Assembly (NCBI RefSeq): GCF_025499515.1
Contig: NZ_JAMKFA010000007.1
Location: 1-64,000 of the forward strand
Length of the DNA stretch: 64,000 bases
From: Flavobacterium odoriferum
GTDB lineage: Bacteria > Bacteroidota > Bacteroidia > Flavobacteriales > Flavobacteriaceae
Reading direction: 5' to 3'
The notes under the pieces are model-generated. The model worked only from the letters and a program-made list of their open reading frames with translations. It searched no databases and had not been told where the DNA came from. The position numbers and the translations under genes are program-made. Shown piece by piece: positions 15,801-24,700 of this stretch (the first letter of the stretch is position 1; each line of letters begins with the position of its first letter).

Positions 15801-17216
15801 ATGATTCCACAAGAAACCATAGTTGCGTTAGCTACACCGTCTGGAGCGGGTGCGATTGCTATTATTCGATTATCTGGTAGCGAGGCTATTACTATAGCGG
15901 CTGACGTGTTTCAATCGGTTTCTGGGAAGGATATTACGAAACAGAAGACGCATACGATTCATTTGGGACATATTGTCGAACCTTCGACTAGCTCAGGTCA
16001 GGCTGGAAAAGTGTATGACCAAGTGTTGCTTTCTATTTTCAAAGGGCCGAATTCGTATACGGGTGAACATGTGATTGAAATTTCGTGTCACGGTTCTACT
16101 TTTATTCAACAACAAATTATTCAATTATTGCTTCGTAGAGGCGCTAAAATGGCTCAGGCAGGTGAATTTACCTTGCGTGCTTTTTTAAACGGGAAATTGG
16201 ACTTATCACAAGCTGAAGCGGTTGCTGATTTGATTGCTTCGGATAATGAAGCGAGTCACCAAATTGCGATGCAACAAATGCGTGGTGGTTTTAGTAACGA
16301 GATTGCCAAATTGCGTGAAGAATTACTGAATTTCGCTTCTTTAATCGAACTCGAATTAGACTTTGCGGAAGAAGATGTGGAATTTGCCGATAGAACCCAA
16401 TTTCATGAATTGTTAGAACGTATCGAGTTTGTATTGAAACGCTTGATTGATTCGTTTGCGGTGGGTAACGTAATCAAAAACGGTATTCCTGTTGCGATTG
16501 TGGGTGAACCGAATGTTGGGAAATCGACCTTATTGAATGCTTTATTGAATGAAGAACGTGCTATTGTTTCTGACATTGCGGGAACCACTCGAGATACAAT
16601 TGAAGACGAATTGGTTATCAATGGGATGAGTTTTCGATTTATTGATACGGCAGGGATTCGTGAAACGAAGGATGTGGTGGAAAGTATCGGGATTCAGAAG
16701 ACGTTTGAAAAGATTGAGCAAGCGCAAGTAGTTCTATTTATTTTGGATGGAAGATGGATGATGGAAGCTGGAAGTTTAGAAGCGGTAAAAATTGAATTTG
16801 AAAAAATTAAAAACAAGTTTCCATTAAAACCTATAGTAGTCATTGCTAATAAATCTGATTTGCTTTCAGAGGAACAAAAAAACAATATTCAAGCTACCAT
16901 TGACGATATACTTTTCCTAAGTGCCAAACAGAAAGTTGGTATTGACGAACTTAAAAATACGTTACTTTCTTTTGTAAATACGGGTGCACTGAGAAATAAC
17001 GAAACGATTGTGACCAACACGCGCCATTATGACTCTTTATTAAAAGCTTTGGAAGAAATTCAGAAAGTGAAATGGGGATTAAATTCGGGGCTTTCTTCTG
17101 ATTTGATGGCGATTGATATTCGCTCTGCCCTACACTATTTTGGGGAAATTACGGGGGAAGTTACCAATGATGAATTGCTCGGGAATATTTTTGCGAACTT
17201 CTGTATCGGGAAGTAA
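15801..17216 (+). CDS. mnmE: tRNA modification GTPase MnmE
   Basis: 471 residues. With MnmG it makes cm5/cmnm5 uridine at wobble position 34 of tRNAs. The N-terminal folate-binding domain (1-120, with the GPNSYTGEHVIEISCHG signature), helical domain, and inserted G domain are visible: G1 GEPNVGKST near 232, the G3 DTAG near 278, G4 NKSD near 350, and the catalytic C-terminal FCIGK. Residues 60-69 (EPSTSSGQAG) are an insertion relative to the relatives I remember, encoded by a repeat-like 24-base segment at 15981-16004. Confidence 0.96.
   Translation: MIPQETIVALATPSGAGAIAIIRLSGSEAITIAADVFQSVSGKDITKQKTHTIHLGHIVEPSTSSGQAGKVYDQVLLSIFKGPNSYTGEHVIEISCHGSTFIQQQIIQLLLRRGAKMAQAGEFTLRAFLNGKLDLSQAEAVADLIASDNEASHQIAMQQMRGGFSNEIAKLREELLNFASLIELELDFAEEDVEFADRTQFHELLERIEFVLKRLIDSFAVGNVIKNGIPVAIVGEPNVGKSTLLNALLNEERAIVSDIAGTTRDTIEDELVINGMSFRFIDTAGIRETKDVVESIGIQKTFEKIEQAQVVLFILDGRWMMEAGSLEAVKIEFEKIKNKFPLKPIVVIANKSDLLSEEQKNNIQATIDDILFLSAKQKVGIDELKNTLLSFVNTGALRNNETIVTNTRHYDSLLKALEEIQKVKWGLNSGLSSDLMAIDIRSALHYFGEITGEVTNDELLGNIFANFCIGK
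15981..16004 (+). repeat. Repeat-like insertion within mnmE
   Basis: CCTTCGACTAGCTCAGGT continuing with CAGGCT encodes PSTSSGQA in frame. This word resembles the dispersed 'CTTCGACTnnGCTCAGG' intergenic repeats of many bacteria, here tolerated within a gene. Confidence 0.6.
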
Positions 17217-17222
17217 ACACTA

Positions 17223-18221
17223 ATGGATTCTCTCACACAAATCGTCCTAGGAATTGCCACAGCCGAATTGGTTGCTGGTAAAAAACTACAAAACAAAACC
17301 TTTTTGTATGGCGCAGTTTTGGGTACGATTCCCGATTTAGACATTTTAGTGGGAAAATTTTTAAGTGATGTTGAAGGAGTTGCCATTCACAGAGGTTTAA
17401 GTCATTCTCTACTATTTTTTATGTTTTTATCGCCAGTTTTGGGCTGGTTAATTTCCAAAATAGAAAAAGAAAAAATTAGTTTTAAAAGCGCTTCTTTATT
17501 GGCATTTTGGTGTTTGGTTACCCATGTGATTTTAGATTTATTTACCTCTTGGGGAACACAAATCCTTTGGCCTTTAGATTACCGATTTGCCTTAAAAACG
17601 ATCTTTGTTATTGACCCATTGTACACAATTCCACTTTTGATTAGTTTGATTTTTGTTTGGAGAGACAAAGAGTTTTTAGTCAGAAGAAAATATCTTATTC
17701 GAGGTTTAGTGATGAGCTCCTCTTATTTACTTCTAACTTGTCTCTTGAAACTTTTTGCGATGCATCAATTCGAAAACGCCTTAGAAAATCAAAAATTGAA
17801 TTATCAGGAATTAATTGTAAAACCAACGGCTTTCAATTGTATTCTTTGGAATGCGAATATTGCAACTTCAAAAGGCTATTATCTTGCTGATTATTCCCTA
17901 TTTGATTCGCAACCTATTCGCTTTACTTTTTATTCAAAAAATAGGAAATTGGAAGAAAAATTGGTAAATTCATATGATTTTCAAAGTCTTAAGAAAATTA
18001 GCGAAGGTTGGTATTTAGTCACAGAAAAAAACCATCGCTTGTATTTTAATGATTTACGTTTTGGTTTATTGAATGATTCACCTGAAAATCCGCAATTTGC
18101 TTTTAGTTACCGAATGATTCCAATGTCTGATGGAATATATTGGGCTGAGGAAGTTCCAAAAGCCAAAAGAGATGGAAAAGCATTGCTAGAAAAGATTTTT
18201 ACACGATTAAAAGGAAATTAA
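17223..18221 (+). CDS. Membrane-bound metal-dependent hydrolase, DUF457/YdjM type
   Basis: 332 residues. The N-terminus MDSLTQIVLGIATAEL, GAVLGTIPDLDILVG (about 36-50), HRGLSHSLLFF (about 57-67) and THVILDLFTSWGT (about 102-114) carry the conserved Asp and His residues of the YdjM/YbcI inner-membrane family, predicted to bind metal. About four membrane helices lie in the first 180 residues, then a soluble C-terminal half. Six bases downstream of mnmE and three upstream of the next gene, so probably one operon. Substrate unknown. Confidence 0.88.
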   Translation: MDSLTQIVLGIATAELVAGKKLQNKTFLYGAVLGTIPDLDILVGKFLSDVEGVAIHRGLSHSLLFFMFLSPVLGWLISKIEKEKISFKSASLLAFWCLVTHVILDLFTSWGTQILWPLDYRFALKTIFVIDPLYTIPLLISLIFVWRDKEFLVRRKYLIRGLVMSSSYLLLTCLLKLFAMHQFENALENQKLNYQELIVKPTAFNCILWNANIATSKGYYLADYSLFDSQPIRFTFYSKNRKLEEKLVNSYDFQSLKKISEGWYLVTEKNHRLYFNDLRFGLLNDSPENPQFAFSYRMIPMSDGIYWAEEVPKAKRDGKALLEKIFTRLKGN

Positions 18222-18224
18222 TAT

Positions 18225-18782
18225 ATGGCAAAATATTCGGTAGTTTTTCATCCTTCTGAAACCGTTATTGAAGCGGTTAAAGAGCTCAAGGAACAATTGA
18301 GTGCTAAAATTGGATGGTATCCGAGTAAGAATTCTTTAGCGCACGTGACTATTTGTGAATTTGAATACGAACTAGCTACGTACGAAAATATAAAATCCCG
18401 AATCACAACGTTTTGTAGTTATCAAAATCCTTTTGATGTTACTTTTAACGCATTTGAAAACTTTACTAACGGTGCCTTTTTTATTGCTCCCGATACCGAA
18501 AGTAAAAACAAAATGGCTGAAATAATGAAAGAAATTCCCAAACAAATTCAATTTCCCGTGAGTCATAAAAGTACTGAACCACATATTTCAATTGGAAGAC
18601 AACTTAGTGCTCAACAGCTTAAAGAAGCATACAATTTGTTTCAAAAAATTAACTTAAATTTTACTTGCGAAGGTATAACGATTCGTGTTTTTAATCCCGA
18701 AAGAAAACAATATGATGTGTTAGAAACGATTCCTTTTCTAAGTGAAATGGAACCTGAAAAAGAACAATTGACTCTGTTTTAA
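18225..18782 (+). CDS. 2'-5' RNA ligase family (2H phosphoesterase) protein
   Basis: 185 residues with the two catalytic HxT/SxI motifs of the 2H superfamily: HVTI near residue 43 and HISI near 121. Members act on 2',3'-cyclic phosphates or 2'-5' bonds in RNA; the substrate here is unknown. Last gene of the mnmE group, and close to it a convergent short gene begins after a single base. Confidence 0.85.
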   Translation: MAKYSVVFHPSETVIEAVKELKEQLSAKIGWYPSKNSLAHVTICEFEYELATYENIKSRITTFCSYQNPFDVTFNAFENFTNGAFFIAPDTESKNKMAEIMKEIPKQIQFPVSHKSTEPHISIGRQLSAQQLKEAYNLFQKINLNFTCEGITIRVFNPERKQYDVLETIPFLSEMEPEKEQLTLF

Positions 18783-18783
18783 A

Positions 18784-19002
18784 CTACTCTTTTGTACTCA
18801 TTTTTATCTGCAAATGATTCAGTAATACTTGATATTTACTGATTTCTCTCAAAACTACTTCATCTTCAGTAGCATCTATCATATAGTCTAAATCATCACT
18901 CACTTCAATTAATTTAATACTGGCTTCCGAAAAATTCTTAATCGCCATGTTATCAATAATCAATTGAATATCTTTTTTTATTTCTGAAAATCTATCTTCC
19001 AT
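18784..19002 (-). CDS. Small conserved-looking hypothetical protein
   Basis: 72 residues, acidic, predicted as two or three helices (FSEIKKDIQLIIDNMAIKN; VVLREISKYQVLLNHLQIK). No signal peptide, no known motif. It follows the methyltransferase gene after seven bases in the same direction, suggesting co-transcription and perhaps a shared role. Function not recognised. Confidence 0.65.
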   Translation of the reverse strand: MEDRFSEIKKDIQLIIDNMAIKNFSEASIKLIEVSDDLDYMIDATEDEVVLREISKYQVLLNHLQIKMSTKE

Positions 19003-19009
19003 TTCTATT

Positions 19010-20617
19010 TTATTTTCCTCTTAACAGATTAATACTTACCGTTGCATAATCGGTTTCGGGATATTTTTTAAAGTAGTTGACATCCGAATGCAATCCTGCT
19101 TCAGCAGCTATTTTTTGTAACACCTTAATTTCTAAAATAAATTGATCCGAAAATCCATGCGTTGCATCATAAGCTGTTGCTGCTGTTTTTCCGATATTTT
19201 GAGAGGTTAATTCGGTTGCTACCGTATGCAATTCAATAATTAAGAGTCCAAATTTACGAACATACGGACTCCATTTCATAAAATGCTCCAACAAATTATC
19301 TTCCACATCATTATTTGAGATTCGAACGCCTCGATGAGCAAAAGCTCCTGTAGAAGTACTTACTCTATTTTTTGTTTTATTTTTCGGGTCTTCCCAAATG
19401 CGATTGTGGTCTAAAAATGTTCTCACATTCAACAAATCTTTCAAATCGATGTTGTAATTCTCTTGCAAATCGCTATTCAATAAATCCGGATTTCCGATGT
19501 CGCCCCAAATGACTTTTGCCCAAATATCCGCTTTAATCAAATTCGCTCTAGTGACTTTCAAGGCCGCTTGATTGTAATCGGCTCCAACCAAAAACAATGG
19601 GTAATCATCTAACATTTTACCTCGCAAAGTTTGACGTTCGATGACCTCAAAAATATGTTGCAAAAAGGCGCCATTTCCGCAACCCATATCTAAAATCCCT
19701 TTTGGTTGTTCGGCAATGGGTTTATTAAAAAGTTCGATGATAATGTCGTCAATTACTTTGAAATACGTTGCATGCGCACCACCACTTCCCCAAACGTTCA
19801 TTTCGCGATTAACGTGAATTTCATCTTCGTTTTTAGCGATATTTCTTAACTCACTCGCATTTCCAAACAACAAACTGTCAATATGTTTGAACATCGGAAG
19901 ATAGGAAACCGTTACACCATAAGCCGAAGCCCGTTTGGCAAAGAAAAAACCATCTTCGGTAAATTGATAATTGTCGTTCTTTTTGGAAAACCATCCCAAA
20001 TGCACAAAGAAATCCAGAATTTTAGCAAATGCTTCGGGATGTTTGTGAAATTCATCCGCACGAAACGAACTTTCCATGAAATATTTGTGAAACATGCCCG
20101 TCATTCCTAAATTGACAACAATTGGTCCTACCAAATAGCCTTCAATATGAGTTAGCATTTGCTCTTGAATTGCTCTTAAATGTTCGGATTCTTCAAAATG
20201 TATGTGATAATTTTCGGTAAATTTCTTTAAAATTGGTTCCAATAACGCAATTGAATCCGAATCCATTTTGTTCGCTGTAAATACCGAAGTTTGAGTCAAA
20301 AGTTGGAACGTATCTTCGTAAATAGAAACAAGCGAAAAAGCAAATTCGCTGATTGGCAAAGTTGAAATCGTAACGCTTCCCGATGTATTATCTACTTCGT
20401 ATTTTAAAAAACCCTGCGATGCCAAAACGCGTAATGCGACATTTAAATAGCCTTCGTTTGCTTTAAATTCTTTTGATAATTGAGAGAAAATCGTGTTTTT
20501 TTCTTTTAAAAGATGGGCTAAAATTCCTTTTTTGAGTAAAGAATAAGCGACAGGAACAACAACTAATCCGTCTAAATGTCTGAAAATGGCTTCGCGTAAT
20601 TGGTTTCGTTTCATCAT
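19010..20617 (-). CDS. Class I SAM-dependent methyltransferase with N-terminal helical/winged-helix part
   Basis: 535 residues, long for the class. SAM motif I is GILDMGCGNGAFLQH near residue 315, followed by VGADYNQAALKVTRANL. The first 100 residues (LKKGILAHLLKE...LNVALRVLASQGFLKYE) resemble the winged-helix dimerisation domain of O-methyltransferases, and a second similar segment seems to occur at 170-240 (GFFFAKRASAYGV). Two in-frame ATGs (20617, 20614) are adjacent. Substrate unknown; the layout recalls methyltransferase domains of polyketide pathways, but no such pathway is near. Confidence 0.8.
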   Translation of the reverse strand: MMKRNQLREAIFRHLDGLVVVPVAYSLLKKGILAHLLKEKNTIFSQLSKEFKANEGYLNVALRVLASQGFLKYEVDNTSGSVTISTLPISEFAFSLVSIYEDTFQLLTQTSVFTANKMDSDSIALLEPILKKFTENYHIHFEESEHLRAIQEQMLTHIEGYLVGPIVVNLGMTGMFHKYFMESSFRADEFHKHPEAFAKILDFFVHLGWFSKKNDNYQFTEDGFFFAKRASAYGVTVSYLPMFKHIDSLLFGNASELRNIAKNEDEIHVNREMNVWGSGGAHATYFKVIDDIIIELFNKPIAEQPKGILDMGCGNGAFLQHIFEVIERQTLRGKMLDDYPLFLVGADYNQAALKVTRANLIKADIWAKVIWGDIGNPDLLNSDLQENYNIDLKDLLNVRTFLDHNRIWEDPKNKTKNRVSTSTGAFAHRGVRISNNDVEDNLLEHFMKWSPYVRKFGLLIIELHTVATELTSQNIGKTAATAYDATHGFSDQFILEIKVLQKIAAEAGLHSDVNYFKKYPETDYATVSINLLRGK

Positions 20618-20662
20618 AAATCGAGTGGTTTATTCTCAAATTTATGAAAATTCTGATTCAAT

Positions 20663-21214
20663 TTACAATAAACTTCTTTTTATCTCGGCAAAAGAAGTGG
20701 AAGTTTGGATAAGTTTTAAAATAATTTCTTTTCGAAGTACTTCCAAATCATCAAAATCTAAATATTTCGCCCAAGTATCCGATTCCAAAATTTCTTTTAT
20801 TTGTCGGATGACTTTTGCGGTTTCGGAAGCATTTCGTAAAACAGCTTTTCCGTCGTAGTTAGGATTGTATTTGTGTTGAAACGTTACTTCTTTAGTATCG
20901 AAATTTACATCTACATAAAAAAAGTTTTCAGTTTCATTATTTGGATAAAAATCAGTCCATTTGGCATAACCAATTCGATTTTGACTATTATTGATTTTTG
21001 AAGTTGACCTTGAATTTAAACGCCATCTACAATTTGCAGCTCTTCCCCAATGATTCGAAATACGATAAACGCCTTCCTCCGTAAAACAATATCCACTACC
21101 CGATTTGCTTTTGTAATGCCAATCGATATTAGGAATCGTAGCTACATCAACTTCTATAAACTCGCAAAAAGTGTTTTTATGGAAATTGGTTTTATTGTAT
21201 TTTTTTAAGGTCAT
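20663..21214 (-). CDS. Hypothetical protein
   Basis: 183 residues, soluble. A central segment (SGSGYCFTEEGVYRISNHWGRAANCRWRL, about 38-66 in shorter parts) is rich in Trp, Arg and Cys; a basic helical C-terminus follows. It resembles hypothetical proteins of Flavobacteria, but no function is known to me. Divergent from the Crp/Fnr gene with 82 bases between them; the methyltransferase gene follows 45 bases downstream. Confidence 0.65.
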   Translation of the reverse strand: MTLKKYNKTNFHKNTFCEFIEVDVATIPNIDWHYKSKSGSGYCFTEEGVYRISNHWGRAANCRWRLNSRSTSKINNSQNRIGYAKWTDFYPNNETENFFYVDVNFDTKEVTFQHKYNPNYDGKAVLRNASETAKVIRQIKEILESDTWAKYLDFDDLEVLRKEIILKLIQTSTSFAEIKRSLL

Positions 21215-21251
21215 AAAGCGTAAATTCGATTTCTTTGTAACAAAAGTAACA

Positions 21252-21281
21252 TTTGATTTTTAAAGAATCATCGTATCTTTA
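21252..21281 (+). promoter_or_regulatory. Promoter of the crp-tauE-cstB operon
   Basis: TTTG (21252-21255), 18 bases, then TATCTTTA (21274-21281), seven of eight to TAnnTTTG, 15 bases before the regulator's ATG. Confidence 0.55.
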
Positions 21282-21296
21282 CAAAAAGGATTACAA

Positions 21297-21929
21297 ATGA
21301 GAGATATTTTAAATCAGGCATACAGCTATATTTTTGAGGAAGCTTTATTAGACGAAATTGCGAAAGTAGCGATTTACAAAGAATTTAAAGCCGATGATTA
21401 CCTAATTGAAATTGGTGATTACATTAAAACTATGCCACTTCTATTAACAGGAGCGATTAAAATATTGAGAGAAGATGAAAATGGTGATGAATTATTATTA
21501 TATTTCTTAGAACGTGGCGATACTTGTGCCATGACATTAACCTGTTGCATGGGACAATCGAAAAGTCGTATTCGAGCTATTGCCGAAACCGATGGCGCGA
21601 TGCTAATGATTCCTGTTGAAAAAATGGAAGAATGGTTGACAAAATACAAAACGTGGAGAAACTTCGTTTTTGATAGCTACAATGTCCGTTTGAACGAGAT
21701 GTTAGAAGCTATTGACACCTTGGCTTTCATGAATTTAGACGAACGTTTATACAAATATTTAACTGATAAAGCGAAAGTAATTGGGGATACCGAAATCAAA
21801 AATACGCATCAAGAAATTGCTTACGAAATGCATACTTCTCGAGTAGTAATTTCTAGATTATTGAAAGCGTTAGAATTGAAAGGAAAAATCAAATTACACC
21901 GAAATAAAATAGAAATCCTTCAATTCTAA
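21297..21929 (+). CDS. Crp/Fnr family transcriptional regulator
   Basis: 210 residues: cyclic-nucleotide-binding-like beta roll (about 15-130, DYLIEIGDYIKTMPLLLTGAIKILREDENGDELLLYFLERGD) and a C-terminal winged helix (NTHQEIAYEMHTSRVVISRLLKALELKGKI, about 165-195). Several Cys in the TCAMTLTCCMG segment (near 78-86) could sense sulfur species. The permease gene starts on the last base of its stop codon. It is likely the local regulator of sulfide/persulfide genes, an inference from context. Confidence 0.9.
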   Translation: MRDILNQAYSYIFEEALLDEIAKVAIYKEFKADDYLIEIGDYIKTMPLLLTGAIKILREDENGDELLLYFLERGDTCAMTLTCCMGQSKSRIRAIAETDGAMLMIPVEKMEEWLTKYKTWRNFVFDSYNVRLNEMLEAIDTLAFMNLDERLYKYLTDKAKVIGDTEIKNTHQEIAYEMHTSRVVISRLLKALELKGKIKLHRNKIEILQF

Positions 21930-22705
21930 TGGAGATTTTAGGCTATGTTGGCGCATTATTTATTGGATTAGTTTTAGGACTAACAGGAGGTGGTGGCTCT
22001 ATTTTGACAGTACCCATTTTAGTGTATTTAATGAGTATAAGTCCTGTTACAGCAACAGCTTATTCGTTATTTATCGTAGGAACAACTTCAACATTTGGCG
22101 CGATTCAAAACTACCGAAAAAACTTAGTTGACATCAAAAACGGATTCATTTTTGCTATTCCGTCTTTCATAGCAGTTTACTTAACTCGAAAATTTATAGT
22201 TCCAAGAATTCCTGAAATCATTATTGAATCACCAATTCTCATCACGAAAAACACGTTTTTAATGCTTTTTTTTGCTGTTATTATGATTTTTGGAGCACTT
22301 TCGGTATTGAAAAAGAAAAGTCAAGACCCCAATAACGAAGAAAAAAGAAATCTCATTCTAATTGGAATTCAAACCTTCACTATTGGAATTATAATAGGAT
22401 TAGTAGGAGCTGGTGGCGGATTTTTAATAATCCCATCGTTAATTTTGTTTGCTAAATTACCAATGCGAAAAGCTGTTGGAACTTCATTATTCATCATCAC
22501 CATGAACTCATTAGTAGGATTTATCGGTGATGTGCAGAACTTGGTAATCGATTGGACATTTTTGTTAACGTTTTCGGCTATTTCGGTAGTTGGAATATTT
22601 ATTGGAATGTACCTCACAAAATACACGAATGAAAGCCAATTGAAGAAGATTTTTGCTTACTTTGTATTGGTAATGGCTGCCATTATCTTGTTAAAAGAAA
22701 TGTAA
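21929..22705 (+). CDS. TauE/SafE family sulfite/organosulfonate exporter
   Basis: 258 residues with seven or eight membrane helices and the paired family motifs LGLTGGGGSILTVPIL (about 17-32) and GLVGAGGGFLIIPSLI (about 155-170). Family members export sulfite or related anions. Start overlaps the regulator stop by one base, and the CstB-like gene follows, so it probably exports the sulfite or thiosulfate that enzyme forms. Confidence 0.92.
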   Translation: MEILGYVGALFIGLVLGLTGGGGSILTVPILVYLMSISPVTATAYSLFIVGTTSTFGAIQNYRKNLVDIKNGFIFAIPSFIAVYLTRKFIVPRIPEIIIESPILITKNTFLMLFFAVIMIFGALSVLKKKSQDPNNEEKRNLILIGIQTFTIGIIIGLVGAGGGFLIIPSLILFAKLPMRKAVGTSLFIITMNSLVGFIGDVQNLVIDWTFLLTFSAISVVGIFIGMYLTKYTNESQLKKIFAYFVLVMAAIILLKEM

Positions 22706-22767
22706 ATGTAACTTTGGGTACAGAAGAAATAAAATTTAGAACGTAAATTTGTAAAAAATATAGAGTT

Positions 22768-24177
22768 ATGAAAATCGAACAAATATATACAGGATGCATT
22801 GCGCACGCAGCGTATTACATTGAAAGTAATGGTGAAGCTGCAATTGTAGATCCATTAAGAGAAGTACAACCTTATATCGAAAAAGCGGATAAAGACAACG
22901 CCAAAATCAAGTACATTTTTGAAACGCATTTTCATGCGGATTTCGTTTCGGGACATTTAGATTTGGCTAAGAAAACTGGAGCTTCAATTGTTTATGGACC
23001 AACAGCGAAACCAAATTTTGAATGTATTGTTGCTACAGATAGACAAGAATTTAAAGTGGGTGGTGTTACGATTAAGGCGATTCACACACCTGGACACACT
23101 TTAGAAAGTACGTGTTATTTGGTTACCGATGAAGCTGGAAAACAACATGGAATTATCACGGGAGACACTTTGTTTATAGGTGATGTGGGTCGCCCAGATT
23201 TAGCACAAGAATTGGTAGAAGATTTGACGCAAGAAATCTTAGCTGGTTATTTATTTGATTCACTTCGCAATAAAATTATGCCGTTGAGCGATGATTTAAT
23301 TGTGTATCCAAATCACGGTGCAGGAAGTGCTTGTGGAAAAAACATGAGTAAAGAAACAACTGATACATTAGGTAATCAAAAGAAAGTGAATTATGCGTTG
23401 AGAGCTGATATGACCAAAGAAGAATTCATTAAAGAATTGTTAGATGGATTAACGCCTCCTCCGGCTTATTTCCCACAGAATGTATTAATGAACATTCAAG
23501 GATATGAAAGTTTAGATGCAGTGATGTCAAAAGCAGAAACGCCGTTGCATCCAAAAGAATTTGAAGCGGTTGCCAATCAAACTGATGCTTTGGTTTTAGA
23601 TGTTAGAAACGAGAATGATTTCGTAAAAGAACATGTTCCAGGTTCCATTTTCATTGGATTACACGGACAATTTGCTCCTTGGGTAGGCGCATTAATTAGA
23701 GATACCAAACAACCAATTTTATTAATTACACCTGAAGGAAAAGAAGTAGAAACCATCACTAGATTATCTCGTGTAGGGTTTGATAACACCTTAGGCTTCT
23801 TATTAGGCGGAATCGAAGCATGGAAAGCCGCAGGTTACGAAACGGATAGTATTGAATCGATTTCTCCAGAAATTTTCGCAACACAATACGAAACCGCTCC
23901 AGTTATCGACTCAAGAAAACCAGGAGAATTTAATGCTGAACATGTAGTAAACGCTAAAAACATACCATTAGATTACGTTAACAAACAATTAGCAGAAGTA
24001 CCAAAAGACGAGAAATTTTTTATTCATTGTGCTGGTGGCTATCGTTCGGTAATTATGTCGTCTATTTTAAAAGCAAGAGGCTACCACAACATGATTAACG
24101 TAGAAAAAGGAATTGCAGGAATTAGAAATACAAATGTACCTCTGACAGCCTTTGTTTGCCCATCTACACTTAAATAA
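22768..24177 (+). CDS. CstB-like persulfide dioxygenase-rhodanese fusion
   Basis: 469 residues. N-terminal metallo-beta-lactamase fold of the ETHE1 type (THFHADFVSGH at 53-63, HTPGHT near 110, GDTLFIGDVGRPDL near 131). Two rhodanese-like domains follow: the first (about 265-360) has TPEGKE in place of an active-site Cys loop, so it is a pseudo-rhodanese; the second (about 372-460) keeps Cys near 420 in HCAGGYRS. This is the order of CstB from the staphylococcal cst operon, which oxidises persulfide to thiosulfate. With the Crp and TauE genes it forms a sulfide detoxification set. Confidence 0.92.
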   Translation: MKIEQIYTGCIAHAAYYIESNGEAAIVDPLREVQPYIEKADKDNAKIKYIFETHFHADFVSGHLDLAKKTGASIVYGPTAKPNFECIVATDRQEFKVGGVTIKAIHTPGHTLESTCYLVTDEAGKQHGIITGDTLFIGDVGRPDLAQELVEDLTQEILAGYLFDSLRNKIMPLSDDLIVYPNHGAGSACGKNMSKETTDTLGNQKKVNYALRADMTKEEFIKELLDGLTPPPAYFPQNVLMNIQGYESLDAVMSKAETPLHPKEFEAVANQTDALVLDVRNENDFVKEHVPGSIFIGLHGQFAPWVGALIRDTKQPILLITPEGKEVETITRLSRVGFDNTLGFLLGGIEAWKAAGYETDSIESISPEIFATQYETAPVIDSRKPGEFNAEHVVNAKNIPLDYVNKQLAEVPKDEKFFIHCAGGYRSVIMSSILKARGYHNMINVEKGIAGIRNTNVPLTAFVCPSTLK

Positions 24178-24190
24178 TTTCTATAAAACT

Positions 24191-24236
24191 AAAATAAAAG
24201 TCCGACTTCAACAAGTCGGACTTTTATTATTTTTTC
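24191..24236. terminator. Bidirectional terminator after the CstB-like gene
   Basis: Perfect 16-bp arms AATAAAAGTCCGACTT and AAGTCGGACTTTTATT with a 4-base loop, between two convergent genes. The right edge reaches into the stop end of the next gene. Confidence 0.9.
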
Positions 24237-24700
24237 TTTATTGGAATCCAAATTTCTTCTTCAGAATCTGGACTATTGTTCTTGTATTTTTCACCTAGAA
24301 TTTCAAACTGTGGACGATTTTCTAATTCGTAATCAGAATTTGGTAACCATTCGGTATAAATTGAATTAAAGAATGCAGCTATACCGCTTTGATCTCCTTT
24401 GTAAATGAAAACAGCATACAAACCTTCTTTAATTACAAATGTTTCCATCCCATCAGGAATAAAATCAAACGATGAAACGGCAACCGCAGCCCATTTTACA
24501 AAAGGTGTGTTTGAATGAAAATCAAAATTTTCAGGGTTAATCTGAATGTTGAATAATTCTGATCCAATTGTATTTTGAATTTCTTTTCGTCTTGGCATAA
24601 AACTTCTCCACAATTCAAATGCACGATAATCAGCATAAGTAAATGAAAGGTTTTTACCAATGAATTTTGTGGTTGGAAAGATTTTAATTTCTATTTTCAT
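24227..24700 (-). CDS. GyrI-like/AraC effector-binding domain protein
   Basis: 157 residues from the ATG at 24700 (MKIEIKIFPTTKFIGKNLSF); six residues further upstream are open but unlikely. One GyrI-like (SHV) small-molecule-binding fold: LYAVFIYKGDQSGIAAFFNSIYTEWLPNSDYELENRPQFEIL toward the C-terminus is the typical second half, ending EIWIPI. Such stand-alone domains bind drugs or small aromatics. Its start overlaps the end of the secreted protein gene by 17 bases. Confidence 0.85.
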   Translation of the reverse strand: MKIEIKIFPTTKFIGKNLSFTYADYRAFELWRSFMPRRKEIQNTIGSELFNIQINPENFDFHSNTPFVKWAAVAVSSFDFIPDGMETFVIKEGLYAVFIYKGDQSGIAAFFNSIYTEWLPNSDYELENRPQFEILGEKYKNNSPDSEEEIWIPIKKK

